Origin: Photorhabdus thracensis
Lineage (GTDB): Bacteria; Pseudomonadota; Gammaproteobacteria; Enterobacterales; Enterobacteriaceae
Direction of reading: 5' to 3'
DNA length: 64,000 nucleotides
Assembly: GCF_001010285.1 (NCBI RefSeq)
Contig: NZ_CP011104.1
Coordinates: 4,588,001 to 4,652,000 of the forward strand
Under the pieces are notes generated by a model. The model made no database searches. It saw only the letters and a list, made by a program, of their open reading frames with translations, and was not told the DNA's origin. The translations under genes were made by a program, and so were the position numbers. Below, in pieces: positions 1-8,920 of the stretch. Numbering within the stretch: the stretch's first letter is position 1; every line of letters starts with the position of its first letter.

Positions 1-687
1 ATCGGCGATCTCACGCAGGGCTTTGAGCAACTCAGGAGGCGCAGGATAGAAACCACCTTCGCCCTGTACCGGTTCGATGATGATGGCAGCGACACGCGTG
101 GGTTCAATGTCGGTTTTAAAGAGATTTTCCAGCGCATTCAGCGTCTGTTCCACGCTAATGCCATGCAGCCCGATAGGAAACGGAACACGGTAAACGTCGC
201 TAACCAGCGGGCCAAATCCCATTTTGTACGGTGCAACTTTGCCGGTTAATGACATACCGAGGAAGGTACGTCCATGGAAAGCGCCGCTGAAAGCTACCAC
301 GCCACTGCGCCCGGTAGCGGCCCGCGCGATCTTCACGGCATTTTCCACCGCCTCAGCCCCAGTAGTGACAAAGACGGTCTTCTTGGCAAAATTACCAGGA
401 ACCAGATGGTTCAGACGTTCGGCCAGTGCCACATAATTTTCGTAGGGTACTACCTGATGACAGGTATGGGTAAATTGTTCCAGTTGTTCTCTGGCTGCCG
501 CGATGACGCGCGGATGGCGGTGGCCGGTATTCACCACGGCGATACCGGCAGCAAAATCGATATAGCGTTGCCCTTGAATGTCCCAAATTTCAGCGTTTTC
601 CGCACGCTCCACATAGACTTGTGTGGTCACTCCCACGCCTTTTGCAATAGCCGCGTTGCGTCTTTTAGCTAACATAGATTCAGTCAT
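1..687 (-). CDS. gabT: 4-aminobutyrate aminotransferase (GABA transaminase), N-terminal part
   Basis: PLP-dependent class III aminotransferase that passes the amino group of GABA to 2-oxoglutarate, giving succinic semialdehyde and glutamate. The minus strand reads open from ATG at 687 to the window edge: 229 codons of a protein usually about 425 residues long. The start reads MTESMLAKRRNAAIAKG; then come IDFAAGIAVVNTGHRHP, the cofactor-phosphate region TTGAEAVENAVKIAR and AFHGRTFLGMSLTGK, as in E. coli GabT. GAGGAG lies just upstream of the ATG. The PLP lysine would lie beyond the edge. It follows the NTF2-like and aldehyde dehydrogenase genes on the same strand, so a GABA/polyamine unit is likely. 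GC is higher than in much of the window. Confidence 0.93.
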   Translation of the reverse strand, partial: MTESMLAKRRNAAIAKGVGVTTQVYVERAENAEIWDIQGQRYIDFAAGIAVVNTGHRHPRVIAAAREQLEQFTHTCHQVVPYENYVALAERLNHLVPGNFAKKTVFVTTGAEAVENAVKIARAATGRSGVVAFSGAFHGRTFLGMSLTGKVAPYKMGFGPLVSDVYRVPFPIGLHGISVEQTLNALENLFKTDIEPTRVAAIIIEPVQGEGGFYPAPPELLKALREIAD

Positions 688-744
688 AAATGAAAACTCC
701 TCAGCAATCTGAAATAAGCGGGCTTCAACAGGCAAACGCCCGAT

Positions 745-800
745 GTGATTCGGTTCTCCCCGTCCGCATTCGACGAGGAGTTACAGCGGTTTTTGCTAAA
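745..800 (-). repeat. Structured dispersed repeat, copy 1
   Basis: The last 20 bases (781-800) are identical to 62090-62109. On the minus strand this block is followed by a 9-bp hairpin (CTCCTCGTC against GGACGGGGAG, one G-U pair) and then by GGAGAAC...TCAC, which copy 2 also has. The hairpin sequence differs between the copies although the fold is kept. It overlaps the TAG stop of the NTF2-like gene. Nature unknown; it could be the end of a decayed mobile element or a conserved 3' RNA structure. Confidence 0.5.
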
Positions 801-1569
801 AAATACCGTGGCAATGCAACGCTTTCGCATCCTCCGGTATCGAGGTGATAGCATCCCAAAGTTCAACCACTTTGCCGTTCTCAATGCGCCATAGCTCGAA
901 GTAGCTATGACGCACTCCGGCGATACTCCCCTCCGAATGGGTCAGAACAAACTGCCCATCGGCTACCGTACGGTGAATTTTAGCGTAATGCAGACCCTGC
1001 CCTTCATCCCTGAGTTGCTTAAGAAACGAGATAACCGCCGCCGTACCATCGGGGATATCGGGGCTGTGCTGGCGAAACAATTCACCATTGGTGTAGTTCC
1101 CAAACTCTTCGTAGTAACCCTCGATCAGGGTACGTGTAAAAAAGTTGACCACCAGCTCACGATTCTTCTCCCGGTCATGACCATGACCTGTTTCAGTCGG
1201 GCCGTCTAACTGAGTTCGGCCACTGGCGTTGGGTACAGCCTGCGGCACCAGGCCATCCCAGTGCTCTACGATTAAGCCGTCGGCAACCCGGTACAGATCG
1301 AAACCGACCAGCGGCCGGTCGTCTAACCCCGTAAAACGACCGTGAATGGCAACCAAATCACCATCTTGCAATACACGATACGTTTCGTGGTGCAGTTCAG
1401 GATGTGTCCGGACCAGCTCACTCAATCCGGCAAGACCATCTTTGACCAACGGGGAATGTTCGATGAAATACGGCGCAAAACAACGCTCAAGCGCCCCTAC
1501 ATCACGGTCAGTAAACAGCTCGTGGTGCGCACGCGACACCCAGTCGCGCGGAGATCTATTCTGAATCAT
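796..1569 (-). CDS. Tandem NTF2-like / SnoaL-like domain protein
   Basis: A 257-residue protein made of two SnoaL/NTF2-like folds in tandem. Repeat 1 covers about residues 8-112 (TDRDVGALERCFAPYFIEHS, then FDLYRVADGLIVEHWDG). Repeat 2 covers about 133-247 (YTNGELFRQHSP, then FELWRIENGKVVELWDA). Both keep the typical ending of an E-H/L-W-D strand. Such folds bind small hydrophobic ligands or act as isomerases, hydratases or lactone-handling enzymes; no specific reaction can be assigned. It sits 15 bp downstream of the aldehyde dehydrogenase gene and just upstream of gabT, so a role beside GABA or polyamine breakdown is inferred only from context. Confidence 0.75.
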   Translation of the reverse strand: MIQNRSPRDWVSRAHHELFTDRDVGALERCFAPYFIEHSPLVKDGLAGLSELVRTHPELHHETYRVLQDGDLVAIHGRFTGLDDRPLVGFDLYRVADGLIVEHWDGLVPQAVPNASGRTQLDGPTETGHGHDREKNRELVVNFFTRTLIEGYYEEFGNYTNGELFRQHSPDIPDGTAAVISFLKQLRDEGQGLHYAKIHRTVADGQFVLTHSEGSIAGVRHSYFELWRIENGKVVELWDAITSIPEDAKALHCHGIF

Positions 1570-1584
1570 TACGGATGTCCTGTG

Positions 1585-3015
1585 TCAGTCGTTGGAACTC
1601 ATCACATGTTTGATACGCGTATATTCATCAAAGCCATAAACCGATAGATCTTTACCATATCCGGAGCTCTTGAAACCGCCATGCGGGGCCTCTGCCGTAA
1701 GAGGAATATGGGTGTTAATCCAGACGGTACCGAAATCGAGTTCACGTGACAGGCGCAACGCGCGGCCATGGTCACGGGTCCAGACACTGGAGGCCAATCC
1801 GTATTTCACGTCGTTAGCTTTCTCTATAGCATCCTGTTCATCGCAGAACTTCTGCACCGTGATGACCGGGCCGAAAATCTCGGTCTGGATTGCTTCGTCG
1901 TGCTGTTCCAGACCGGTAATTACCGTAGGTTCAAAGTAATAACCCGAACGTTCGGCCTGACGGCCTCCTGTTTCGATACGGGCATGAGCGGGCAGACGCG
2001 CAATGAATCCTTTGACCTGCTCCAGCTGACGAGCATTATTGAGCGGCCCATACAACGCCTCTTCATCTTCCGGATAGCCAAAACGGGTGGCTTTAGCTGC
2101 CGCCACCAGTTTGGCGACGAAGGTATCGTGAACAGATTCATGCACCAGCACCCGCGAGGCTGCCGTGCAATCCTGACCCGCGTTGAAGTACCCCGCGGTA
2201 GTAATGGTCTCCACCGCTTTGTCCATATCTGCATCGGCGAAAACAACCACTGGTGCTTTGCCGCCTAGCTCCAAATGTGCTCTGGTGAGATTAGCCGCCG
2301 CCGAAGAGGCAACCTGCAAACCTGCGCGCACGGAACCCGTGATGGAAACCATAGCTGGCGTTTTGTGTGAAACGACTAAGGTGCCCGCACTGGCATTACC
2401 CAACACCACGTTGAATGCACCAGCAGGGAAGAACGGAGCGGCCAGTTCAGCCAGCAGCAGAGTACTTTCCGGCGTGGTATCGCTCGGTTTGAGTACCACA
2501 GTATTGCCCGCTGCCAGCGCAGGCGCTATCTTCCATACTGCCATCATCAGCGGGTAGTTCCACGGCGTAACTTGCCCTACCACACCCAGTGGTTCGCGCC
2601 GGATGCTGGTCGTCATATCAGGAAGATATTCAGCAGTCGCTTTGCCTTCCAGAAAACGGGCGGCGCCAGCGAAGAAACGGATATGATCCACTGACGTTGT
2701 AACTTCCTCAGAGGCAATCAGATGCTTGAGCTGCCCCGTATTGCGGCTTTGCGCTTCGATCAGACGTTCAGCGTTTTTTTCCACCGCATCGGCTAATGCC
2801 AGCAACGCCTGCTGACGTACTGACGGTGTGCTGCGCCCCCAGATCTTGAACGCCTCTTTAGCCACGGCATAAGCTTCATCAACATCCTCCGCAGTCGCGT
2901 TAGGAGAACGCGTATAAACTTCACCAGTGACCGGGCTTACCAAATCAAAATATTCAGAACCTTTAGATTCAACATACTGACCATTAATGAAATGCCTGAG
3001 CATGGAAAATCCCAT
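1585..3015 (-). CDS. patD: Aldehyde dehydrogenase, probably gamma-aminobutyraldehyde dehydrogenase
   Basis: NAD(P)-dependent aldehyde dehydrogenase of 476 residues, the family's normal length. Visible are the substrate-channel Asn153 in PWNY, the cofactor-binding region LKPSDTTPEST, the general base Glu249 in LELGGKAP and the nucleophile Cys283 in NAGQDCTAASR. The closest family I recognise is YdcW/PatD, which oxidises 4-aminobutanal from putrescine to GABA; the downstream gabT would then remove the amino group. The ATG at 3015 has AGGAGG eight bases upstream and is preferred to the ATG at 3003. Related betaine- or other amino-aldehyde dehydrogenases are alternatives, so the symbol is tentative. 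Confidence 0.8.
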   Translation of the reverse strand: MGFSMLRHFINGQYVESKGSEYFDLVSPVTGEVYTRSPNATAEDVDEAYAVAKEAFKIWGRSTPSVRQQALLALADAVEKNAERLIEAQSRNTGQLKHLIASEEVTTSVDHIRFFAGAARFLEGKATAEYLPDMTTSIRREPLGVVGQVTPWNYPLMMAVWKIAPALAAGNTVVLKPSDTTPESTLLLAELAAPFFPAGAFNVVLGNASAGTLVVSHKTPAMVSITGSVRAGLQVASSAAANLTRAHLELGGKAPVVVFADADMDKAVETITTAGYFNAGQDCTAASRVLVHESVHDTFVAKLVAAAKATRFGYPEDEEALYGPLNNARQLEQVKGFIARLPAHARIETGGRQAERSGYYFEPTVITGLEQHDEAIQTEIFGPVITVQKFCDEQDAIEKANDVKYGLASSVWTRDHGRALRLSRELDFGTVWINTHIPLTAEAPHGGFKSSGYGKDLSVYGFDEYTRIKHVMSSND

Positions 3016-3384
3016 GGTTACCTCCTGATGGATTAGACAACATAAAATATAACTTATGATTTAATATATTCAATGGTTACATCACTGATGATTTTGTAAT
3101 AAAAAAGTAAAAATAAAAGAGTAATTAGATACATAGATATAACTTTCTATACTCCTGTTCAGGGAAATATGCCGATCTGTGAGCAGGATCGAGGATTTCA
3201 GATTTTACCGACTGGGTAATATAAGCAAACCAACGGATTTAATCTGGTCTGCCTCTTCCGACTCTGGAAGAAAAGATTCAGCGGGCTATTCCCCGGCAGG
3301 GTTATTTACAATGGAGCCAATATCAGATATTGCTCAATTTGCAACATCAATATTAAAAAACGAAGTCTTATTGGAGAAACCACG
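3016..3384. other. Intergenic region between patD-like gene and oppA remnant
   Basis: AT-rich 370 bp that must hold the promoter of the minus-strand aldehyde dehydrogenase operon. A 70-codon plus-strand frame from a GTG at 3179 overlaps the oppA remnant start by four bases, but it resembles nothing I know and has poor codon character. I do not call it a gene. Confidence 0.4.
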
Positions 3385-4990
3385 ATGAAAAAGACAATAA
3401 AGAATATATCTTTATTCACAGGAATTATATTTGGAAGCTTAACATTATCTCATGCAGCAATTATTCCACCTGGTACACAATTGGCGATTAATCAGGATAT
3501 TGTTCTTCATAATGGTTCAGAACCTGCGTCTCTTGATGCCCATAAAGTTGAAAGTGATGTTGAATTTGATATTATTCATGATTTCTTTAGTGGATTAATT
3601 GACATAGGCATTGATGGTAAGTTAAATCCCGATTTAGCCGTCAGTTGGGAGACCAAAGATAATAAAGTCTGGCTATTTCATTTAAGAAAAGGAATAAAGT
3701 GGTCTGATGGTTCTCCTATTACTGCCCATGATGTGGTTGCTAGCCTATTTCTTACAGATGGTGGCACATCCTGTTATGGTGCCTATCAGTCAAAAAGCGG
3801 TTGAAAAATATGGTGAGAAATGGACTCAGCCGAATGTGTTTGTCGGTAGTGGCCCGTTTAAACTGGCTGAATGGATCGTCAATGAAAAAGTCATTGGTAT
3901 CAGAAATCCACAATATTGGGATAATGCACATACCATTATTAATAAAGTCACCTATCTTGCCGTCACATCAGAGACAGCGGTGGTGAACCGTTATTTAGCA
4001 GGGGAAATAGATATAACAAAAAGTATCCCATCAGTTTCATTTAACTCCTTAAAAACTAAGTTAGGCAGTCAGGTTCACATTTCTCCTAAATTAGGTGTTT
4101 ATTATTACGAATTTAAATAGCTTTCCATAATACTGATACACCTATGCCTTTTGTTTTCTTTTTGAACAACATTGGTTCTGTAGCCTATCTCATTGATTCT
4201 ACAGACCACTTGGATGAAAAGGCTGTATATCTTGGTACACAAGGGCTGGTTGGAAGTGGAGCATAATTATGAAAACTTATTTAATACCCAAAAAACACCT
4301 TTTAATGATATCAGAGTCAGACAAGCCTTAAATCTGGCTTTAGATAAAACCATTATCTCGGATAAGGTATTAGGTCAAGGTCAAAAAGCCGCTTATAATA
4401 ATACCCCGCCGAATACCGGAGGAATGAATTTAAAACAACCAGATTATGCATCATGGACACTGGCAAAAAGGATTGAAAGAGCCAGACAGTTATTGAAAGA
4501 AGCCGGTTATAACAGAAATAACCCATTGAAATTTAATCTTCTTTATAATACATCAGAAGGTCATACAAGGATTGCTATTGCCGTATCTTCAATGTGGAAG
4601 AAAAATCTGGGCGTGGATGTTGTCCTACAGAATCAATAATGGAAAACAATGTTAGACACAATGCATCAAAGTCATTTTGATTTGGTGAGATATGCATGGA
4701 TAGCTGATTACGATCATCCAGCCTCGTTTTTAAATAATTTTGTGACCAACAGTTCTAATAATACATCATTATATAGTAATGATATTTATGATGATCTGAT
4801 GCAAAAAGCCAAAACAACAAACGATATGAAATATTTCCAGCAAGCACAAGACATTCTTACAAGAGATGTGCCGTCAATTCCTATTTATTACTATGTCAGC
4901 GCCAGACTGGTAAAACCTTATATTGGCGGATATTATATAAGTCCACTCGGTTTGATATCGTCGAAAGATCTTTATATTATTGAACATTAA
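3385..4990 (+). pseudogene. oppA: Decayed oligopeptide-binding protein (OppA paralogue)
   Basis: Remnant of a periplasmic peptide-binding protein of the OppA/SBP_bac_5 family. The signal peptide and N-terminal lobe are intact (NNGSEPASLDAHK type start, LRKGIKWSDGSPITAHDVV). Near 3750 a deletion of about 55-60 codons relative to E. coli OppA joins two frames, and the second continues with AVEKYGEKWTQPNVF. At 4118 the frame stops after YYYEFK, and about 150 bp of unrelated sequence precede the resumption TQKTPFNDIRVRQALNLALDK. At 4637-4639 a TAA stands where OppA has Glu in NQEWKT. The end, YYYVSARLVKPYIGGY, is well kept. At least three lesions make a functional product very unlikely. Confidence 0.9.
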
Positions 4991-5005
4991 CAAGATGACC
5001 ACCAT

Positions 5006-5029
5006 CGGTGACCGTTTAAACGGTCACCG
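5006..5029. terminator. Perfect 24-bp palindrome between oppA remnant and hcaD
   Basis: CGGTGACCGTTT is followed directly by its reverse complement. It lies between two convergent units, 16 bp after the oppA remnant and about 75 bp after the hcaD stop. There is no clear U-run on either side, so it may be a weak or factor-assisted terminator. Confidence 0.45.
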
Positions 5030-5104
5030 AACTCAATAATAAAACCACTCATTGCCAATAAAATACCGTCATTACTTATTCCTATAAAGATGGATGTTCA
5101 AATA

Positions 5105-6274
5105 TCACACTGAAGCCGCCGTTGAATTAGACAGTAATTTCCGTAAATTCCGCATTTCCCTTCCCTGATTAATCGCGACTGCACCCACTAAGATCTCATT
5201 TTCTGTACCCAACAAAACGGCTTTATCTGATTGCAAGTCACCTTGAATATGCCATTTCTCAGCCTGCATTTTGCCGACCATCTGGATATTAATGCCCCAC
5301 TGATCTGTCCAGAACCACGGAGCACCCGGCTGTGGGGGCTCCAATCCCATCATTGCATGTGCAGCGATAGTTGCCTGGCGGTTAGCATTTTCCCAGGTTT
5401 CACGACGCTGGAGATCCCCCGTTAAAGGCTCTCTCTGAAGGCAAACATCCCCGGCAGCAAAAATACCCGGTTCAGACGTCTGGCAACGGCTATCAATGAC
5501 GATACCACCATTAGTCACCAAACCGGCATCAGTAGCGAGCTTATCCCTGAATTCAGCGCCGATACCATAAATAATAATATCTCCGATCACCCTTTCTCCG
5601 GTGTTCAGCATAAGAACTAATTCATTCTCCTGTCTTTGTGCGGAAACGATATTGATATCAAGGAAGAATTGCACCCCTTTTTCCTGATGGCGATTTAAAA
5701 GATAATCCTGCAACAACGGAGGTGCGCAACGCCCCATGATGTTATCCGCCTGTTCGATAACCGTCACATTCGCGCCCATTTCACAGGAAGTTGCCGCCAG
5801 TTCCAGACCAATAACACCCCCGCCGACAATCAAAACCCGTTTACCTTTTTTCACCGCCTGACGTAAACGTTGCGCATCATCCAATGTTCTCAGGGTATAA
5901 ACATTTTCACCCAGTTGATCGAGTAGCGGAAACCGTCTGGCTCTTGCGCCCATGGTGAGCAGGAGTTTGTCATACCTGAACTTATCGCTATTTTCCAAAA
6001 CGACACAATGTTCTGCGGGAATAATACGACTGACCGGCTGACCCATGCGTAAATCTATCCGGTTTTTCAGATAGAAATCTTTGGAGAACAAATATTTCGG
6101 TTCTTCTTCCGGGTTCATTAAATACTCTTTTGATAAAATAGGCCGCTCATAAGGGGCATGATATTCTTTACCGATTAAAATAATATCGCCATCAAACTGT
6201 TGCTGCCTTAAGGTTGCAGCGGCCATCGCCCCCGCTTGCCCTGCTCCAACAATAATAAAAGTCTGATTCCGCAT
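5105..6274 (-). CDS. hcaD: Phenylpropionate/cinnamate dioxygenase ferredoxin reductase subunit
   Basis: FAD-dependent NADH:ferredoxin reductase that feeds electrons to the Rieske ferredoxin HcaC. The 389 residues carry the FAD fold at the N-terminus (IVGAGQAGAMAA), the NAD fold near residue 150 (VLIVGGGVIGLELAA) and the second FAD motif (GIFAAGDVC). Length agrees with E. coli HcaD (about 400). It is the last gene of the minus-strand hca operon, starting one base after the mhpB stop. Other ring-dioxygenase reductases share the fold; the neighbours decide the name. Confidence 0.92.
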   Translation of the reverse strand: MRNQTFIIVGAGQAGAMAAATLRQQQFDGDIILIGKEYHAPYERPILSKEYLMNPEEEPKYLFSKDFYLKNRIDLRMGQPVSRIIPAEHCVVLENSDKFRYDKLLLTMGARARRFPLLDQLGENVYTLRTLDDAQRLRQAVKKGKRVLIVGGGVIGLELAATSCEMGANVTVIEQADNIMGRCAPPLLQDYLLNRHQEKGVQFFLDINIVSAQRQENELVLMLNTGERVIGDIIIYGIGAEFRDKLATDAGLVTNGGIVIDSRCQTSEPGIFAAGDVCLQREPLTGDLQRRETWENANRQATIAAHAMMGLEPPQPGAPWFWTDQWGINIQMVGKMQAEKWHIQGDLQSDKAVLLGTENEILVGAVAINQGREMRNLRKLLSNSTAASV

Positions 6275-6275
6275 A

Positions 6276-7229
6276 TTACGCTCCTGTCTGATTCACAGGT
6301 TGAGCGCTGACCATTGCCATTCCAGCCAGCCATTCCTTAATAGGTTGGTAATAATGCCGTTGAGCTTTATATTCGCCATAAACAGAAAGCGCTGCAAAAG
6401 CGGCAATCCAGCAGCGGATTTCCTGTCCTCCCTTACCGCCCTGAATAGCGATCCCGCCACTCGTTAATGAAGAAAGGCGCTGTATATCGCCACTGCAAAA
6501 AATACTCAACAGTTCTTCATCCCACTGAGGGTTCAACGGAGCAACGACATTTTCGCCACGCGCCAGCGATTCTCCAACCGCAATCACCCGGTTTTGCCGT
6601 CTTTGACGCGCTTCTTTTGTCGGGTTTCTCCCGGCAATCAGGCCCTCTTCAACTTCCGGCGGAACCTGCCCAATCTGCGATATCGGTGGATCATGTGATA
6701 AGCCACCAGAACCCAACAACAATACCCGCTGATCTGTTTTAAACAAGAATTGTCCAATCGCACGACCGAGCGCCACGGTACGGCGGCATGTCGGTAATGG
6801 ACTGGCTGTACAGTTAATAAACACTGGGATAGTTGGATAGCGCTGTAAATCCTGACAAAGCAACATCAGTGGTTGAACAAAACCATGATCAGCCTGCATA
6901 CGCCAGGATTGGGCAACATCAATACCGGTGTCGTATAAAGCAGAAATGAGATCCTTGGCAGTGTTTTCAGGAACATTGAGTGGACCGTTGCCAATATCCC
7001 AGTCCCCCACTGCATTCGCTCTGACCCCAACACAAAATGCCGGCATCAGGTCATAAAAAAAACCATTAAAATGGTCAGGTGCGAAAATCACTATCAATTC
7101 TGGATCATATTCTTTCACTTGTTCAGCCAGTTGTTGAAAAACCTGCCGAACGTGCTTTTCTGTCGTTCCAGGTGGAGAACAAAAATCCATCAAAGGTGTG
7201 TGCGAAGTACAGATCAATTTAATGGTCAT
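6276..7229 (-). CDS. mhpB: 2,3-dihydroxyphenylpropionate/2,3-dihydroxycinnamate 1,2-dioxygenase
   Basis: Class III extradiol (Fe(II), LigB-type) ring-cleavage enzyme that opens the catechol ring made by HcaEFC and HcaB. The N-terminus [13 protein letters not shown] and the segments [30 protein letters not shown] and [10 protein letters not shown] are hallmark stretches with the metal and acid-base histidines. Length 317, near the E. coli enzyme. It overlaps the hcaB end by 11 bases. In E. coli mhpB sits in the separate mhp operon; here it is embedded between hcaB and hcaD, so dihydroxylation and ring opening are co-transcribed. Confidence 0.93.
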   Translation of the reverse strand: MTIKLICTSHTPLMDFCSPPGTTEKHVRQVFQQLAEQVKEYDPELIVIFAPDHFNGFFYDLMPAFCVGVRANAVGDWDIGNGPLNVPENTAKDLISALYDTGIDVAQSWRMQADHGFVQPLMLLCQDLQRYPTIPVFINCTASPLPTCRRTVALGRAIGQFLFKTDQRVLLLGSGGLSHDPPISQIGQVPPEVEEGLIAGRNPTKEARQRRQNRVIAVGESLARGENVVAPLNPQWDEELLSIFCSGDIQRLSSLTSGGIAIQGGKGGQEIRCWIAAFAALSVYGEYKAQRHYYQPIKEWLAGMAMVSAQPVNQTGA

Positions 7230-8061
7230 CTGAATTCCCCTTTTTATTCGGTGACATGATTCCCGCAGTGATTCGGCGAACTCCGCGAATACTTAATCCG
7301 GCGTCAGCCGTTATCATGACACCGGTTAAGGTACGGTTGTTTGCACGGGAAGCGAGCATGACATATGGGCCGGTGAAATCTCCCGGCTGAGGCGTAAATT
7401 GCAAAGGTAAAGCTGCGCCAATACTTTCCAGAGGCAGACTGTCTGTGATGGATTTATCCTGCTGGGATAATGTGGCCGGGCCACGGAGATCACTCGGCAT
7501 ACCACACGGCGCGACACCATTCACTCTGATAACCGGCGCCAGTTCATACGCCAACTGGCGTATCATCCCAACGACGCCATGCTTGCTGGCGGTATACAAC
7601 ACACCGCCACCACCAGAAAACCATGATGAACTCGACAACGTAAAAATCATGCTGCCTTCTGATGCTGTTAGCGCAGGTAATGCCGCTTTAGCCCCCAGAA
7701 TGTACCCTTTCAGGTTAACACCCATCAGTTCATCAAATCCTTTGTCAATCTGTTCTGCTGACGCGTCAAGCAGGCTGGTTTTATGATCCCAAAGCCCGGC
7801 ATTACCGACAAAGCAATCCAATCTACCAAAATACCGGACAGTTTCAGCAACTGCCCGCTCATTATCTGCAAAAGAGGTGACATCCCCCTGAATAACGCAG
7901 AGATCTTTGCCAAAACAATGCGCCAGAGCTGTCGCTTTTTCCGCAGATAACTCCAATACGCCAACTTTGGCACCTTCCGCAATAAAACGTTCTACTAAAG
8001 CCAAACCTAAACCGGAACCACCACCTGTTAATAAAATGACTTGATCTTTAATCCAACTCAT
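7219..8061 (-). CDS. hcaB: 3-phenylpropionate-dihydrodiol/cinnamic acid-dihydrodiol dehydrogenase
   Basis: Short-chain dehydrogenase that re-aromatises the cis-dihydrodiol to the 2,3-diol with NAD+. It has the SDR cofactor motif [11 protein letters not shown] near residue 12, the NAG motif (VGNAGLWDH) and the catalytic Ser followed by YTASKH. The ending [12 protein letters not shown] parallels E. coli HcaB. It is 280 residues long, with a few extra C-terminal residues that form the mhpB overlap. It follows hcaC with a one-base overlap, typical of tight translational coupling. Confidence 0.94.
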   Translation of the reverse strand: MSWIKDQVILLTGGGSGLGLALVERFIAEGAKVGVLELSAEKATALAHCFGKDLCVIQGDVTSFADNERAVAETVRYFGRLDCFVGNAGLWDHKTSLLDASAEQIDKGFDELMGVNLKGYILGAKAALPALTASEGSMIFTLSSSSWFSGGGGVLYTASKHGVVGMIRQLAYELAPVIRVNGVAPCGMPSDLRGPATLSQQDKSITDSLPLESIGAALPLQFTPQPGDFTGPYVMLASRANNRTLTGVMITADAGLSIRGVRRITAGIMSPNKKGNSDDH

Positions 8062-8378
8062 TATTGCTCCTCCGAAACAGTGATATAAATTTTTCCATTT
8101 TCAACAACAACAGGATAGGTCTTCAATGGATCTGTCGCAGGAAGACAAAGCGCCCTCCCGGTCCTAAGACAAAAACTGGCCGTATGCAGTGGACACTCAA
8201 CTGTTGCATTGTCTTCCAGATACCCTTCGGATATAGAAGCATTACCATGACTGCACCGGTCATCAACAGCAAAGAATTCGCCGTTATAGTGAAACAGCGC
8301 AATATCCGGTGTGTATTCCACCTTACGTGCTTCTCCATCAGGCAATTCTTCAACAGTACATGCAAATAACTGGCTCAT
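8061..8378 (-). CDS. hcaC: Phenylpropionate dioxygenase Rieske ferredoxin subunit
   Basis: A 105-residue Rieske [2Fe-2S] ferredoxin carrying electrons from HcaD to the HcaEF oxygenase. Cluster ligands are Cys42-X-His44 (RCSHGNAS) and Cys62-X2-His65 (ECPLHTASF). Size and spacing fit the ferredoxins of three-component dioxygenases. Start and stop overlap the neighbouring hcaF and hcaB codons by single bases. Confidence 0.95.
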   Translation of the reverse strand: MSQLFACTVEELPDGEARKVEYTPDIALFHYNGEFFAVDDRCSHGNASISEGYLEDNATVECPLHTASFCLRTGRALCLPATDPLKTYPVVVENGKIYITVSEEQ

Positions 8379-8920
8379 CAGAATAAGACACTCAAGTTAT
8401 GGAAAGTTAAGATGGCCTGATCCAACGTAATTTCACGTCTGCAAACCAGCCAGCTACCTGTATTCAGATTGCGGCGAACACAATCCAGCCGCTTACCGAC
8501 ATAAAAAGCTTCATCTTTCTCTTTTTGTGAGCGGTACAGTAGATAATTGGACTGAACATGAAACTGGTCTGGCAAATCTGTTTCAGTAATCACCAAGTTT
8601 GTCAGTAGATGACGAGTGCGGGATGGCGGTTCTTCTGCCCAGGCCATACCGGTTTCTAACCGGGCAATCCGGCGTTCAAGCTGAAATTTATTATCATTGA
8701 ATAACCAAGTGGTTGGAGGCTGGATACTTTTGCGGCGGTCGCGGGTTTGGGCGTTAACAATGGTGCGCATGGTATAATTAAGATCTTCTGATAACAGCTC
8801 AAGCCAGTCACGAAATTTCCAGTCATCCAATAACGCTACTTCATAATATAAAAACTGACTTATTTCGTAATACAGCTCTAGTGATACTCGCTTTTCTTGA
8901 TTGACGATTAGCTCTTTCAT
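8378..8920 (-). CDS. hcaF: Phenylpropionate/cinnamate dioxygenase beta subunit
   Basis: Small structural subunit of the ring-hydroxylating oxygenase, 180 residues. It has an NTF2-like fold with the family features [18 protein letters not shown] at the N-terminus, [17 protein letters not shown] in the middle and the C-terminal [11 protein letters not shown]. It starts inside the end of hcaE with a four-base ATGA overlap, as expected for stoichiometric alpha-beta synthesis. Confidence 0.94.
   Translation of the reverse strand: MKELIVNQEKRVSLELYYEISQFLYYEVALLDDWKFRDWLELLSEDLNYTMRTIVNAQTRDRRKSIQPPTTWLFNDNKFQLERRIARLETGMAWAEEPPSRTRHLLTNLVITETDLPDQFHVQSNYLLYRSQKEKDEAFYVGKRLDCVRRNLNTGSWLVCRREITLDQAILTFHNLSVLF

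Noticed and set aside
274-672. A 132-codon plus-strand frame across the start of the window
   Set aside because: It lies wholly inside gabT on the other strand, whose translation matches GabT closely.
3179-3388. A 70-codon plus-strand frame overlapping the oppA remnant start
   Set aside because: GTG start, no recognisable family, and it lies in promoter-like DNA; kept only as a note in the intergenic entry.
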